From Bryoerythrophyllum caledonicum (lineage: Eukaryota > Streptophyta > Bryopsida > Pottiales > Pottiaceae), in NCBI GenBank assembly GCA_963971425.1, contig OZ020518.1, positions 15,442,990 to 15,506,989 on the forward strand: DNA of 64,000 bases, written 5' to 3'. The notes under the pieces were generated by a model that did not search any database, had not been told where the DNA came from, and was given only the letters and a program-made list of their open reading frames with translations. Shown in pieces: positions 11,829 to 24,230 of this stretch; position 1 is the first letter of the stretch; each line of letters starts with the position of its first letter. The position numbers were made by a program, and so were the translations under genes.

Positions 11829-12357
11829 AGGACCTGAAAGACCATGTGTTAAAAGAATTAAAAATGGATTACTTTAACAATTAAGATACCATGACAATTT
11901 CATACCAAAAACACTTCAAAATTGTTGGGTTCTAGTGTAATGAATAATGAAGTAAACAAAAAAATTATTAATATTTTTGTCCATAGGATCTAAATTTGGA
12001 ACACTCCAAACCTAGTAAAAGGCGAGTAAGAATAATGGTACAACATGATCTTTCTTTCTCCTCTATGGCCACATAAACTAGTTCTACCTTGAGTTAAGAG
12101 ACCACCAACTCTTCTATACTTAATAGGGATTTTATCAAAGAGACCACCAAAGTTTTCCACATTCAAATAGTTATTGAAAGTAAACAAATAGTAGTATTTA
12201 AAGCCAAAAATTCAATATCTAATTGAAACTTAAATCAATAATTGACAGTAAAAAGAAATTACAATCCTACGATTACATTCTCAAAAAGTTAATCTTAGTA
12301 GTTGTTAATCAATGGAGTAGAGATTCCTCTAAAATGCCTTGGTCCTTTAAGGATTAA
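11829..12357. mobile_element. TTAA-bounded repeat family, copy (b), rearranged
   Basis: Contains the CATACCAAAAACACTTCAAA block of the family near 11900 and ends with GGTCCTTTAAGGATTAA at 12341-12357, the family's right terminus. The central part differs from other copies. Confidence 0.45.
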
Positions 12358-12407
12358 ACATTATGATTGTATACACCAAACATCACACTACTAGTATTCT
12401 TGTCTAG

Positions 12408-12552
12408 GTGATACCCATGTAATACAAGGTGATATCCATGTAATTCAAGGTGATATTCTTGTAATACAAGGAGATACACATGTAATACAAGGTGATACCC
12501 ATGCTATTCAAGGTGATACCCATGTAATGACTAGGTGATACCCATTTGGTCC
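12408..12552. repeat. Short tandem array, about 24-bp unit (GGTGATACCCATGTAAT)
   Basis: About six degenerate units of a word like CAAGGTGATACCCATGTAAT in head-to-tail order. Single or scattered relatives occur near 40370-40500 and 51610-51740. No coding frame is kept. Confidence 0.7.
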
Positions 12553-12744
12553 AAAGCACTGGGATTTGGGAAAATGAAATCTACCAAAACTGACCGATGG
12601 GTCTTGTAAAGGAAAAAAGCTGTCATTTTTGGAAACGTAGAAAACCACAATGTTTATTAAAGAAGTGATTAAAATTTCTACTTCATGTGCCTAGGTACAT
12701 GCGAATCAAATTGTACACAAATTTTTGATCAGTTCCAGTTACTA

Positions 12745-13100
12745 CATTTTTGGGCTCATGAATCAATAAATGCCAAGGATTTGTGTTGTAGCATCAGCGT
12801 CAAAGACTCGTCAACTTATGATACAAGTACTGAGTAAGTTGGTAGCACACAAATAGCATGCTTTTGGAATGAGTTTGGTTCCTCCTTTCACATCAAGAGC
12901 TCACTTTAGGAATTACGATCATAGAAATTGTCCAAAGGGGTCCACATGATTACATCAAAATTGGGTTCATATGTAATGAGGCAAAAATACCATGAGTTTG
13001 ACCTTGTTCTCATTTAAATTAATTAACATTCAACACTAAATAGGTTTAAATTTCTATGATCAAGTAAAGAGAATTGTGAGCAAGGTTCATGGTACAATAT
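12745..13100. repeat. Continuation of inverted duplication arm A
   Basis: Reverse complement matches about 35558-35930. Shared words include TGTGTTGTAGCATCAGC, AAGTTGGTAGCAC, CCATGAGTTTGACCT and AAGGTTCATGGTAC. This places the kinase duplication breakpoint beyond 13.1 kb and shows that 3.0-12.7 kb is an insertion-rich segment in this arm. Confidence 0.65.
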
Positions 13101-14382
13101 GACCTCTTTTTCCTTACGAACAGCTCCTGAGATTACATTTTAATTTGAGCTTAAGAAGCACCATGGTCTCCCATACTCAACCCTTCAAATCCTAAGTGGA
13201 CCATGAGAGCCTTTGAGAATCTACGAGTGTAATAGATTAGAGAGAACATCATCACGGTGGGTACATTTCAGTATGACCTTACTTCATGGAGATCATTGTA
13301 GTTTGCTAATGCCTACATGGATTGGAGATTGGAAAGATCCATTGGAAAGCTAACGAGGAGCTTGAAATGCATGCAGAGGACATGAAAGACAATGACCAAT
13401 TGTGAAAAGAGTTAGAAGGGAAAAAACACCAAAATTGATCCCATCAGGGACTTGTAAGCATGAAAGGGTTAATAAAGATATTAGTTGAGATTTCTCCATT
13501 GATCTAATAGTAATAAAAAGGCAAAGAAAGATCAACATTAAAAAGAAAAAGAAAGGCATTCTTATTAAAACTTTAGGTGATATTTGTAATATCCCAAATG
13601 CCATCAAACAACATTGTGTTGATAATTTTGGCTATAGAAATAGGATGACTTGGAACTACTTTCCATTCCTTGCATCTGGTTAATATTCGAACGTCAAAGC
13701 CTACAATTACAGCCTACAATTTCCATTCTACTGTGTGCTCTAATTTTTCATTGAATACCATTGTAAATTTGGTTATTTCATTCTTAAGGGATGAGATCAC
13801 ATGTCTTGTATTTGTTACAAAAGTCACAAATTTTGGTGTGAAAATATAATTTATTGTGTATTTTTGAAGGAAAAATGAAGCAAATTCATATCAAATACAA
13901 AGTATGCTTAAAAGTTTTAAAATTTTCACCAAAGATGTGCACTATAGTGCCACAAATTGTGGGACAAATGAAACCTCAGTGTCCAACTAAAATTAAAAAA
14001 TTGGTATAGGCCTAAAGTTCAAATTGCAATAACTTAATCAACTTTATGAATTTTTTAATATTCCAAATTGGAGTGGAAGCTAGACTTCAGATGCTTCAAT
14101 TCATTAGTTGGACTCAAATTCAAACAATATGATTTGAATGACTTGAATTCAAGTTTAATGTAAAAGCTAGAAGTTTTTCCAAAATTCAATATATTTAGAC
14201 CTGTGACATAAACACTTTCTCTTTTTGGAAAAACATGATTACCTCAATCATACAAGTTTCATCATCATCTAATGCTTACACATTTAGTAAGCTCTCCAAT
14301 AAAGTTGGATGAAAAATCCTCAAGTATCGTACATTCAAAGTCGTTTGAGAAGCCACATTTGTATTCCTATGGCATTCTAAGA
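13101..14382. other. Intergenic; contains a dispersed repeat
   Basis: No gene supported. Part (about 13790-14160) resembles 39500-39900 in inverted orientation: shared words around TTGGACTCAAATTCAAA and a block near TCATATCAAATAC. Confidence 0.45.
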
Positions 14383-15332
14383 TTAATCCCTAAGGTATAT
14401 TGACAGTTTTACACCAAAAACACTTCAAAATTGTTGGATTCTAGTGCAATGAACAAAGAAGGAAACAAAACTTTGATTTCTAGTTCTGATTGTAGGATCT
14501 CAATTAAGACTTATCAAGTAATATATTTACAAAATTTCATAAACTTTAACTGCACCGATTGAAAGATCAGAGGTTTTGAAGTCAAGCAAATGGTTCATTT
14601 TCTTCCGTGCGTTTAGTGGATCAACAAACTTTGACTTCACTTTGTGTCAAATTTTTGCACTACACAAGGTCTAAATCCATTATCATCTTGTTAAGCATGA
14701 TGTTAGTTCCTTACACACCAATTTTTAGAGGTAGAAGACGGGTGTAGCATATTCAAAACTACTGTGCAAGGAGTGGAGGTTCAAAATTTGCCAATTCACA
14801 CTTTAATTTTTTGAGAACTTATTATGTTTTAGATTGATAATCTCAATGGTCAATAAGAAGGTTTACAACACATGTTGTTGTGGAAAAAATAAAAAGTGAC
14901 AAATATAAAGATATCTAGGTTTTATGTGGAAAAGAAGAAGTTTTTTTGGTACCTTGCCCGACAATGAGTGACAATGTGTGAAAATGTTTGACTTGGGTTG
15001 GTATGCTATTTTTCACTAAAGACAAGAATTTTTTTTGACAATATGAAGGGAAACAATATTACTTGCAAGTATTGAAAATCTCACATTCAATAGAGTGTCG
15101 TAGCAAAAGTTTTTGGAGGACCCCAAGGAACCCGCTCTCCCCATTTGAAATTCAAAACCCAACAACTTTTCATCTAGTGTCCAAATTAGTTAAAAATTGT
15201 TTTCCCACTAAGGTCTTGGTAATGCCTTTCTATAGTAAAAATTTCAAAGAGGAATGTTGGAAATTGACACCATAGGAACCTGACCGAATTTTCAAAAAGC
15301 CCATTTTTAACACTTGGTCCTGTAGGGGTTAA
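14383..15332. mobile_element. TTAA-bounded repeat family, copy (c), near complete
   Basis: Begins TTAATCCCTAAGG and ends GGTCCTGTAGGGGTTAA, so the ends are inverted repeats with TTAA outermost. Internal blocks match copy (a) and, inverted, copy (d). About 950 bp with no transposase, so it is non-autonomous. ORF 15063-15275 inside it has no recognisable domain. Confidence 0.6.
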
Positions 15333-16288
15333 AGTAACTCATTTACAATCTAGAACTGGCCAATAAAATCAAGTTACCCTTCTGGATCTAAAAATAGCAT
15401 CCTAGAATTGGGAAGTTCATGAGGAAAGGAAAGTCAGTGGCTGTGTAGGTTTTGACCCAAAAGTATGGCCAGGTGGGTACTCAAGCCACACACTTTTGGT
15501 CTCATCCGGATCTCAGGGTGGACTTCAACCTGAAAAAGAAGAAAGGGGCTCAAGAAAGCGTTGCCCCGTGAGTCTGGTCTTTGTTGGAGCACTTGTTTCC
15601 TTGCACCGCGACTCTTGGTACGAAGGGTGCCATCCCAGTGCATTTAGGCACTTTTTAACATCTTCCCCATCACCTGCAAACCTGGTGAAATTACGAGGTG
15701 AAGGAGCATATGATGTTAAGGCCGTAGGTGCTTCAGCAACAGGCATACAATGCATGCCACTGTAGTAACACGAGGACCATAACTTTTGGATCATTACCAT
15801 GCCACTAAATTCAACCTCATTGTACTGTACAAGCCACTAAATTCAACCTCATTGTACTATACAATTAGCAAATTAGTACCAAGCAACTCAACCCCCCTTC
15901 CTCGAGATCTGATCACAGAGCCACCAACTCTATGGCGCAAGAAACATGTATGTTGCTCCAGTCAAGATTTGATGGTGGAAAAAATACGACACCCGCCTGC
16001 ACAATACCCTGTTAGCTGCTTGTTCTCACATCACAAACTTACAGTGTAATTTCGTACGAAATTAAACATCCGTTAGCAGCAAATTTGGTAATTGAGAATC
16101 CAACCAAAACAAGACAAAAGGCCCAGCCTCCTAAGGGTTCTTCTCTACTTATGTGCTAAATCTACATATGAGAGATAACCCAAATGGTATCAATAATCTC
16201 AAAATGTTTGGATTGCAACTAAGTTTCAAGCATCCACAAAGTTTTACATAAAAGTACCGAACGAAAATAACTCAAGGATACCATATTT
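15333..16288. other. Intergenic, no supported gene
   Basis: Overlapping ORFs on both strands at 15434-15800 have no domain, and their antisense overlap argues against coding. A short direct repeat (CCACTAAATTCAACCTCATT) occurs at about 15802 and 15835. Confidence 0.4.
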
Positions 16289-16512
16289 ATTATCCCTTAA
16301 TCGTCACAAGGTGCCACTAGTAGCGACAATATTTTACATGTAGGGTGTTGTATTTGAACATGATAAGGTTCAAATTGATTGAAATGACCTCCACATGAAA
16401 GATGATAATTGAAGAATCTTCAAATTATCCAAAGGTGTACATTTTGATACATTGTTAACATTGTATACAGTAAAATACATGCATGATTCCTGTGTGACTT
16501 TTAAGAGGCCAT
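16289..16512. mobile_element. Small MITE-like repeat, copy 3 of 3
   Basis: Same family as 7605 and 11597: a CGTCACAAGGTGCCA left end, the AACATGATAAGGTTCA block, and a GTGTGACTTTTAAG right end. The ends are more decayed than in copy 2. Confidence 0.5.
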
Positions 16513-17097
16513 TTACTAAAACCTATTTATTCAGTTAAGAAGTTAAACACGGTCATGATGTAAGAACCACCTCAAACAGTGCCAGGTTTCCAGTCAATGC
16601 CGAGGTTGACGAACACTGTAGCTTTACAAAATACTTGACTTCGAACACAAAGCTATCTCTTTACGACGGTCACCGTTGCCCAAATACAACACGTAAACAA
16701 GAGTCCAGTTATTAAGCGATGATACCTGAATATCTGAAATCAAACATTAAGTTCCTTTTTCTAGTCAATGGTAGAAACAGACAGGAAAAGTGCAAAAGAA
16801 GTCCAAATAGGAGGGATGGATACAAGAGTTGGTCAGGAAACACCACCAGGCATGGATGATCCGAGGCGGCTTTAAGATGTGTGGGACCATCCATTGGCCA
16901 CGCTAGTATTAATCTCCACCTTCCTCCATTCTAGTTGTATTGAGGTGCCGCAGCCAGTCCGCTTGTAAGTCTGCACAGTCGTAGCACCTCAACGGCTTCA
17001 TGAGGTAGAAGGACTTGGCATCCTCATCAGTTGGAAGAAGTCGACATCTTCGTCAGTAAGTACGAGGTGGTGCGGGCAGATTGATCAGAGAGGGACG
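16513..17097 (+). promoter_or_regulatory. Upstream region of PAL
   Basis: The intergenic sequence immediately before PAL becomes more GC-rich towards the ATG. I see no unambiguous TATA box or named element, so the transcription start cannot be placed. No other gene is supported. Confidence 0.3.
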
Positions 17098-19597
17098 ATG
17101 GCGCCGATGGCGATGGTTGCGTTGAGCAATGGGGAGCAGAATGGGTACCACCACCCCATGCAAGTGGACGAGTTTTGCACTGGAGGTGATGCGCCGGTGA
17201 TGGTGGCGGATCCGTTGAACTGGGGCAAGACGGCGAGGTTGATGGAAGGCAGTCATCTGGACGAGGTGAAGAGCCTGGTGGAGACGTTCTTCGGGGCGAG
17301 GGAGGTCGCGCTGGAGGGCGTGAGCCTCACGGTGGCGCACGTCGCGGCCGTGGCGCGCCGACCCGAGGTGCAGGTCGTGTTGGACGCGGCCACTGCCAAG
17401 GCGAGGGTGGACGAGAGCTCCGACTGGGTGCGCAACAAGATCATGCGCGGGTCGGATATCTATGGAGTCACGACGGGCTTCGGCGCGACCTCGCACCGCA
17501 GGACGCAGCAGGGAGTGGAGCTCCAGAGAGAACTCATCAGGTACTATCAGTTGGTGAATATTTGCTAGCTATCAGGTTTTTCAGAGGATGCTCATTCGTT
17601 GAGGAGCCTCTCTCGTTAGATTTCCTGTGAGCGAGGTTTGACTGTTGTTTGCTTTCAGGTTTCTGAATGCGGGAGTGGTGAACTCGGGCAACACGCTACC
17701 TGTGGAAACGACGCGAGCTGCGATGCTGGTGAGGACCAACACACTCCTGCAGGGATACTCTGGAATCCGGTGGGAGATTCTGGAGGCGATGGAGAAGCTG
17801 CTGAACGCGCAGATCACGCCGAAGCTGCCGCTGCGTGGCACCATCACGGCCTCCGGCGATCTCGTGCCGCTGTCGTACATCGCAGGTACCTCTGTCGTAC
17901 ATCGCTGTTTTATCGTCGCTACCGCGATTTTATCATCGCTACCTCGGCGTTTCTGATATGGTTCTGGTTTTTCAGGACTTCTGACTGCGCGGCCGAACTC
18001 GAAGGCGGTCACTGAGGATGGCGAGACGGTGTCCGCGCTCGAGGGGCTGCGGATGGCGGGGATTGAGAAGCCGTTCGAGTTGCAGCCTAAGGAAGGGTTG
18101 GCGATGGTGAACGGGACCGCAGTCGGATCCGGTTTGGCGGCCACCTGCTGCTTCGACGCGAACGTGTTGGCGGTCATGGCGGAGGTGCTCGCCGCGCTCT
18201 TCTGCGAGGTGATGCAGGGGAAGCCGGAGTTCGCCGACCCGCTGACGCACAAGCTGAAGCACCACCCCGGGCAGATGGAGGCCGCGGCGGTCATGGAGTA
18301 TCTGCTGGACGGAAGCTCCTACATGAAGGCGGCCGCAAAGCTGCACGAGACGGATCCGTTGAAGAAGCCGAAGCAGGACCGTTACGCGCTCCGGACCTCC
18401 CCGCAGTGGCTTGGCCCTCAGGTACGACTTCATCCCCTTATCATGACCACAACAATGGAAAACTTCCAAGTAAATGAATATATCCGGAACACATTATGTC
18501 CGTCATCAGCAATGTCCATGACCTGACGCCGTGCTTGTCATCAGGTGGAAGCAATTCGGAATGCAACGCATGCGATTCAGAGAGAAATTAACTCGGTGAA
18601 CGACAACCCGCTCATCGACGCGGCCGGCGACCGCGCGCTCCACGGCGGCAACTTCCAGGGCACGCCGATCGGCGTCTCCATGGACAACATGCGCCTCGCG
18701 GTGGCCGCCATCGGCAAGCTTATGTTCGCGCAGTTCAGTGAGCTCGTGAACGACTTTTACAACAACGGCCTCCCGAGCAACCTCTCTGGCGGGCCGAACC
18801 CGAGCCTCGACTACGGCATGAAAGGTGCGGAGATCGCCATGGCGTCCTACCTGAGCGAACTCAACTACCTTGCGAACCCGGTCACAACGCACGTCCAAAG
18901 CGCCGAGCAGCACAACCAGGACGTAAACTCCCTGGGCCTCGTCTCCGCGCGCAAAACGGAAGAATCACTGGAGATTCTCAAACTCATGACGTCGACCTTC
19001 CTCGTCGGCCTGTGCCAGGCCATCGACCTCCGCCACGTCGAGGAAACCATGCAAGCCGCCGTGAAGAACATCGTCACGCAAGTGGCCAAGAAGACGCTCT
19101 TCGTGAACCCCAGCGACGGCACGCTCCTCTCGGCGCGCTTCGCCGAGAAGGACCTCCTCCGCGTCGTGGACCACATGCCGGTGTTCACCTACATCGACGA
19201 CGCCGCGAGCGCCACCTATCCGCTCATGGAGAAGCTGCGCCAGGCGCTCGTCCAGCACGCGCTCCAGCAGAAATCCACCGCCGTCTTCAACGTCATCGCC
19301 ACCTTCGAGGACGAGCTCAAGTCCCGGCTCGCGGCCGAGGTGCCGCAGATCCGCGAAGCCTACGACGTCAAGGGCTTCTCGCCCGTGCCCAACCGCGTCG
19401 AGCAATGCCGCACCTATCCACTCTACCGTTTCGTCCGCCACGGCCTGCAGACCCAGCTCCTCACCGGCCTCCGCACCATCTCCCCCGGCCAGGAAATCGA
19501 GAAGGTCTTCGACGCCATCTGCGCGGGCAAGCACGTCGCGCCATTGATGCAGTGCCTCGACGGCTGGAACGGCGCCCCGGGTCCATTCCAATGCTGA
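17098..19597 (+). CDS. PAL: Phenylalanine ammonia-lyase, four exons
   Basis: Exons 17098-17540, 17659-17885, 17976-18421 and 18545-19597, all with GT-AG introns and consistent phase, give 722 residues, the usual plant PAL length. The enzyme deaminates L-phenylalanine to trans-cinnamate, the entry step of phenylpropanoid metabolism, as a cytosolic tetramer. The MIO cofactor triad is Ala212-Ser213-Gly214 ([17 protein letters not shown]); catalytic-loop Tyr122 lies in [13 protein letters not shown]; Phe149-Leu150 is the phenylalanine-type selectivity pair, not the His of tyrosine ammonia-lyases. Intron 1 splits an Arg codon (R148, AG/G), the position of the classic plant PAL intron; introns 2 and 3 are extra. 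The start ATG fits a plant initiation context and gives the normal N-terminus; the C-terminus ends GPFQC. Exons are strikingly GC-rich, especially at third positions, against AT-rich flanks. Confidence 0.97.
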
Positions 19598-21326
19598 TCG
19601 AATTTTGCACACGATTGTTAGAGTAGATGCAGATATTTGAATAAACTAATTACATGGAGGGAGAAAACTGGATCTTTTTTTCTCTGCGCTGCGGTTCTGC
19701 GAACTGCCTGTGGAGGTGTATTATATCAATCCCGTGAAAGGATTCTTCTTCTGAAGCTGTTGTTGCAATTTCAGTGTTTGCATGATTTAAATCAAACAGT
19801 CTTGACAAGAAAGTGTGGACTGTCTGTGAATGTGTGGTTACTGATCTCATGATAGGATTTCTCCACAGATTCATTGTGCTAGAATGTGATGGTGATTGTA
19901 CGAATACGCTTGTTTGGCCGAGGACGCTCAGCTTTGTGAATGCAGTATGAGTGCCTAGATATGTCAAAGAATTCATCAGAGATAGGCCATCTATGAAGTG
20001 GACAACACAAGGAAGACTTGAAAGACACTTTCTCCCGAAACTCTAAAACCCAACAACCTGAGCTCATCCAGATGGGTCATCTATACATTGGGCTCTCTGT
20101 ACAAAAGCATATGATACAACAACAAATTCATTATAATAGGTGGCATGGGTCTAGAACAAATATTTGCTCTCTACAACAACCACTTAGTATTACAGCAACA
20201 TCTATCAAACCAAAATGTCCCCCGGCATGACATCCATTCAGACTAAAGTATATCAGAACTAGATGAGTGATGTAATCCTTTAATAGAATCATTTGTCCAA
20301 CATTCCCATGTAACAGCCTTCACCCACCCTTTCCATTATAACAGCTGCTCAATATAGCAGCCTCTATGTATAATAGGCAAAACCAACTGGATTGTTGTAA
20401 AGGGCACTGATTGTACAAGTACTAATACAAAAACATGAATGCGACTTCAGAAACAATTTCTCCCTAAACCATAAAATCCTAAACCCTTTCCCCCATAATC
20501 TGTTTCCCTGTTGTAAATGTGCTTCTTCACCCTCCCTCCGCATCCACAAAGCTGCACTTCATGATTCCACTCTGTAAATTAAAACGAAGTCATCAATCAC
20601 AACATTTTGCCACACTTTACCTCAAAATAAATGAAGGTGACTCAATATTTCACGCATGTACCATTAGTCATTTGCAAAAGAATAAAAGAAAATGTTGTCA
20701 TGTACATATCAAAGAAAAATCGGCTTTCAGAAATCAATGCATTAATTCATTAAATACTTTGGACAATATTCAATCCAAACTATAAAAGAATAAATTGTAT
20801 TCCTAATTAGTCCTTACAACTACACTAAAAATGATGTTTAGTGTTGTATGACCAACAGTGTTGTTACCCTTACTATCTTGGTTTTCACTAAGGTAGAGGC
20901 ATCCAATTCCGATCACTTAAGCCAGTTCGGGACTCAAATGACATTGTATGTCATAAATATTTATGTAGAAAGATTCGGAATTAGGAATGAAACTCAACAA
21001 ATATTTTTTCAAGTTTAATCTCAAAGATTTGGAATTGATATAGAATTTAGAAGCCCAAAAACCACCGGAGCCCATAATCAATCTATAGAGTAGGTGAGAT
21101 TTAGTGCCCTCCTTTGCCCAATGCCAACAAGTGAGAGTGAGTAAAAGAGAGAAGACATGCCATTGATAACCAACTCATGGAGGGTACCCAATGCCGATTG
21201 GCCTTGTTCGACTTTCGAGGCGATGCCACCAATGAGAGCTCAATTGTGGTGGAGCAACCCAAAATTGCACACTTCATGACCCAATGTCGATATTGATTGG
21301 TGTTTTTAGATTTTGAGTTATCGGTT
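19598..21326. other. PAL 3' flank and intergenic DNA
   Basis: An AATAAA-like signal sits at about 19639, soon after the PAL stop. The rest is AT-rich, and the short ORFs lack domains. A fragment with ACACTAAA...TTTAGTGT occurs near 20821, related to the ends of the MITE at 5533. No other gene is supported. Confidence 0.45.
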
Positions 21327-22258
21327 TTAATCCCTAAAGGACCAAACGTTCCCCCGGGGTCATTTTGGATTTTGGGCATGTACCTACAATTCGAGAAAAA
21401 ATCCTCTTAAAGTGAATTTTTTTTCAAGATAGGATCTGATAAGTGCTTCGTGGAGATATTTTTATATATTTTTTTGGACTTGTGGTTTGAAAGTTAGTAC
21501 CACTTAAAGCCAAAAGTGGGACTTCGGGCACCTCCAAATTTTTTGACAAAAGTTTCTATTGACATTGAGATTTTTCACGCATGTAAAGAATATTTCCTTC
21601 TTTAGAAATTTTCAAAAAAAATTCTTGTCTTTAGTGTAAAAAGGCATTTTATTCCAAGTCAAACATTTTCACACATTGTCGGGCAACGGGGGAAAAAAAC
21701 TTCATCTTTTCTACATAAAACCTAGAGATCTTCAGTTTTTCACTTTTTTTTTTCCCAACAACAATACATGGTGAAACCCTTCTTATTGACCGTTTGGATT
21801 ATCATTTGAATACATACGTAGTTCACAAAAAAATAAAACGTGAAATGGCAATTTTTGAACCTCCACTCCTTGCACACTTGTTTTGAATATGCTACACCCC
21901 TGTTTTACCTCTAAAAATTGGTGTGTTGGGAAATAACATCATGCTTAAGACAACGGTAAAAGATTTAGACCTTGTACAATGCAAAAATTTGATACAAAAT
22001 GAAGTCAAAGTCAGCTGATCTACTCAACGCAGGGATGAAAATGAACCATTGTTTTGACTTGAAACACTAAAATCTATCAATCCGTGCGGTGGATTGCAAC
22101 CAAAGTTTGATGGCATGTTTATATGGAAGTCTATTTTAAGATCTTACGGTTGAAAATCCGAAATTCACTTTAAATTGTGATTTTCATGTCTCTTTTTGAC
22201 AGTGGCAGTTTTGGACTGCTTTTAGAGCGAATTTAGGTCGTGGTCCTTTAGGGGTTAA
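21327..22258. mobile_element. TTAA-bounded repeat family, copy (d), complete, inverted
   Basis: Left end TTAATCCCTAAAGGACCA and right end TGGTCCTTTAGGGGTTAA are inverted repeats matching at 17 of 18 positions, with TTAA at both edges. The interior is the reverse complement of copy (c). About 930 bp, non-coding; this is the best-preserved member for defining the family. Confidence 0.7.
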
Positions 22259-23825
22259 TTTGCTGCCACCTCAAGTCAATTACTGTATGTGCGAGACAAT
22301 GGCACCCAATTCAATCAACGCACTCCAAGAGCTCGTGCTACATTGTTGTGCTCACCTGCACCAAACTTCAACCACACCGATCAGGCAACTCTCGGAGGTT
22401 CGGAACCGGAAGGCGATGCTCATCCTCTTGGTGAGTGCATGTTTTTGTGCAATTCAAACTGTTTTGTTGTTGGTGAGATTTGGAATGATGATGGGATGAT
22501 GGGCTGCCAAGCTTAATAGACCGCCATCACACTTACTTGCAGCACCTTGCGCGGCGCACAGAGGTGGGTTGTGTTGGTGTGCGACAACCAAGGTGTGTGG
22601 ATTCTCCAGTCTCGATTTCAATTGCGCAGCTTTCTCCTCATCCTGTTGTTTTTTTTCTAGAATTAGGTGCCTCAATCGAGAGAGAGAGTTCGGCAATGAG
22701 CAAGCACTCGTTTTCCTGCACTTCAGTTGGTTTTCTAGGCTTAGGTGCTTGCTACGGTGAGAAATTCGAAGTTCTTGACCATGTCTTTGTTTCCTAAATT
22801 TCACTTGCTTTTTAGAGTAAGTTGCTTTGCACTTGTTGCAGCAATGAGACCCCTACACTTTTTTTTCCCGTGTGCTTCACTCGTTTTCCTAGGGTTAGGT
22901 GCCTTGTATTTGTTGCAGCAGTACGAAACTTCATGCAAGGCACTTTTGTACAGTTGTAACAAATATGCTTAGAGCAGCGCAGAAGGTATTTAACACTTTT
23001 TTTTTATGTTGTCTTCACCTTTGCTTTTGAGGAAGAAAAATAAATAAAGAAACAGATAAATTGACGTTACAATTTTGGGATTGGAAGGATTTATCTGAAT
23101 ATCTTGTATTAGAAATGACATGGTGCAATGTTGAATTAATGCACTTGGAGACCATCAGGTTGGAGCCCATTAGGTTGGAGACGCATGGAGCTTTCGATGC
23201 ATTGCTACAACCACGCATCATTAAGCAATGCAGCTCCAAGACCATGTAATGTTTGTGTCCGATGCTGCATGTGTAGGGGATTGGCAAACACTAATCTTAG
23301 CGGGATTGTTCCAACCTTCCATTTTGACATGAGTCTTCCAAATCTAACACTTTTGTACGCATTCTGAAACCTCGTAGTTCATCATGCTAAAGTTGTACTG
23401 TACATCGTACAAAGTTTAATACTTTAATGCAACATGTACGATGCCCATATGATGCCCATCCATGACTTTGTAATTGCCATCATGAACTGATACTCTTTGT
23501 TTTGCAACATGTGCATATGTTGCAAAAAGTGAAAAGAGAACTGGATTTACCTTTCCCAAGTTTGCATCTATGGTTTTTTGTTCAAATTTCTTGAAGTTTT
23601 CATCTGAACAATAGAAGTGCTCTCTAGATTTGGGGCTCATGAATTATGTTGAAATCAATTTGGAGTGCCTTGCGCTAATTTGATCGTTGTGGCTGGAGCT
23701 GTGGCTGTGACTGAATGCACTGGACTTGTTACTCTACAATTAGGCCGCCTTTTTTGTGTAAGCATGATGAATTGTTGATGAACTTATGTGAAGAATTACC
23801 TTGAAAGAATCCTTAAATATGTTTA
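22259..23825. other. Intergenic; short degenerate repeats
   Basis: Three copies of a word like TTTTCTAGGCTTAGGTGC occur at about 22655, 22730 and 22885. ORFs at 22260-22804 overlap on both strands without a domain. No gene is supported. Confidence 0.4.
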
Positions 23826-23988
23826 TGCAAAAATAAATGAAGGTAAGAATGCGCTAATGTGCTCTAGTTCTAGTGCCAAGAGGGCGGCATTATATACAGA
23901 AGCTGTCAATACAGACAAAGTCGGATGAACGAAGTATTAGCACAGTGGATGGGGGAAGGATGAATGAAGTTCATTGAGAGAGGGAGCA
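23826..23988 (-). repeat. Copia 3' LTR
   Basis: Shares with 34970-35132 the words AAATAAATGAAGGTA, GTCGGATGAAC, AAGTATTAGCA and GTTCATTGAGAGAG, in order and with the same total length of 163 bp. Confidence 0.75.
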
Positions 23989-24007
23989 AATGTCAGAGTG
24001 AATTGCA

Positions 24008-24207
24008 CTTGTACTTGACTGGCTTGGACCGCTTCTCTTATAAAGTGGTTCTGAATATTGATATGCTTTGTTCTAGCATGCATCACAGGGTTTGAGACCA
24101 ATCGAATGCATGACTAGTTGTCACTAAGAATTGTTGTGGCCTCGTTGGTATCAATGCCCAATTCTTCAATCAAACGTCAAAAGTACAAAACGTCCTTGGA
24201 AGCATCA
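24008..24207 (-). pseudogene. Copia RNase H C-terminal fragment
   Basis: Minus-strand translation contains the C-terminal Copia RNase H signature: a SDN element followed by SCIRLVSNPVMHARTKHI and NIQNHFIRE. At least two in-frame stops interrupt it. The frame picks up where the fragment ending at 33193 stops, which shows that one gene was split by the hAT. Confidence 0.85.
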
Positions 24208-24215
24208 GTCACGAC
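24208..24215. repeat. hAT target-site duplication, left copy (GTCACGAC)
   Basis: Identical to 33185-33192. Eight bases is the duplication length expected for hAT transposons. It lies within Copia coding sequence. Confidence 0.9.
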
Positions 24216-24230
24216 CAGCCCTTTTTTTTT

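Noticed and set aside
12408-12552. CRISPR-like array
   Set aside because: Units are degenerate and adjacent without unique spacers, and this is a plant nuclear sequence.
17581-18294. Minus-strand 237-codon ORF across PAL exons 2-3
   Set aside because: It crosses PAL introns on the opposite strand and has no domain.
18965-19626. Long ORFs on both strands (204-215 codons) within PAL exon 4
   Set aside because: They are shadows created by the high GC and third-position bias of PAL. The PAL frame is certain.
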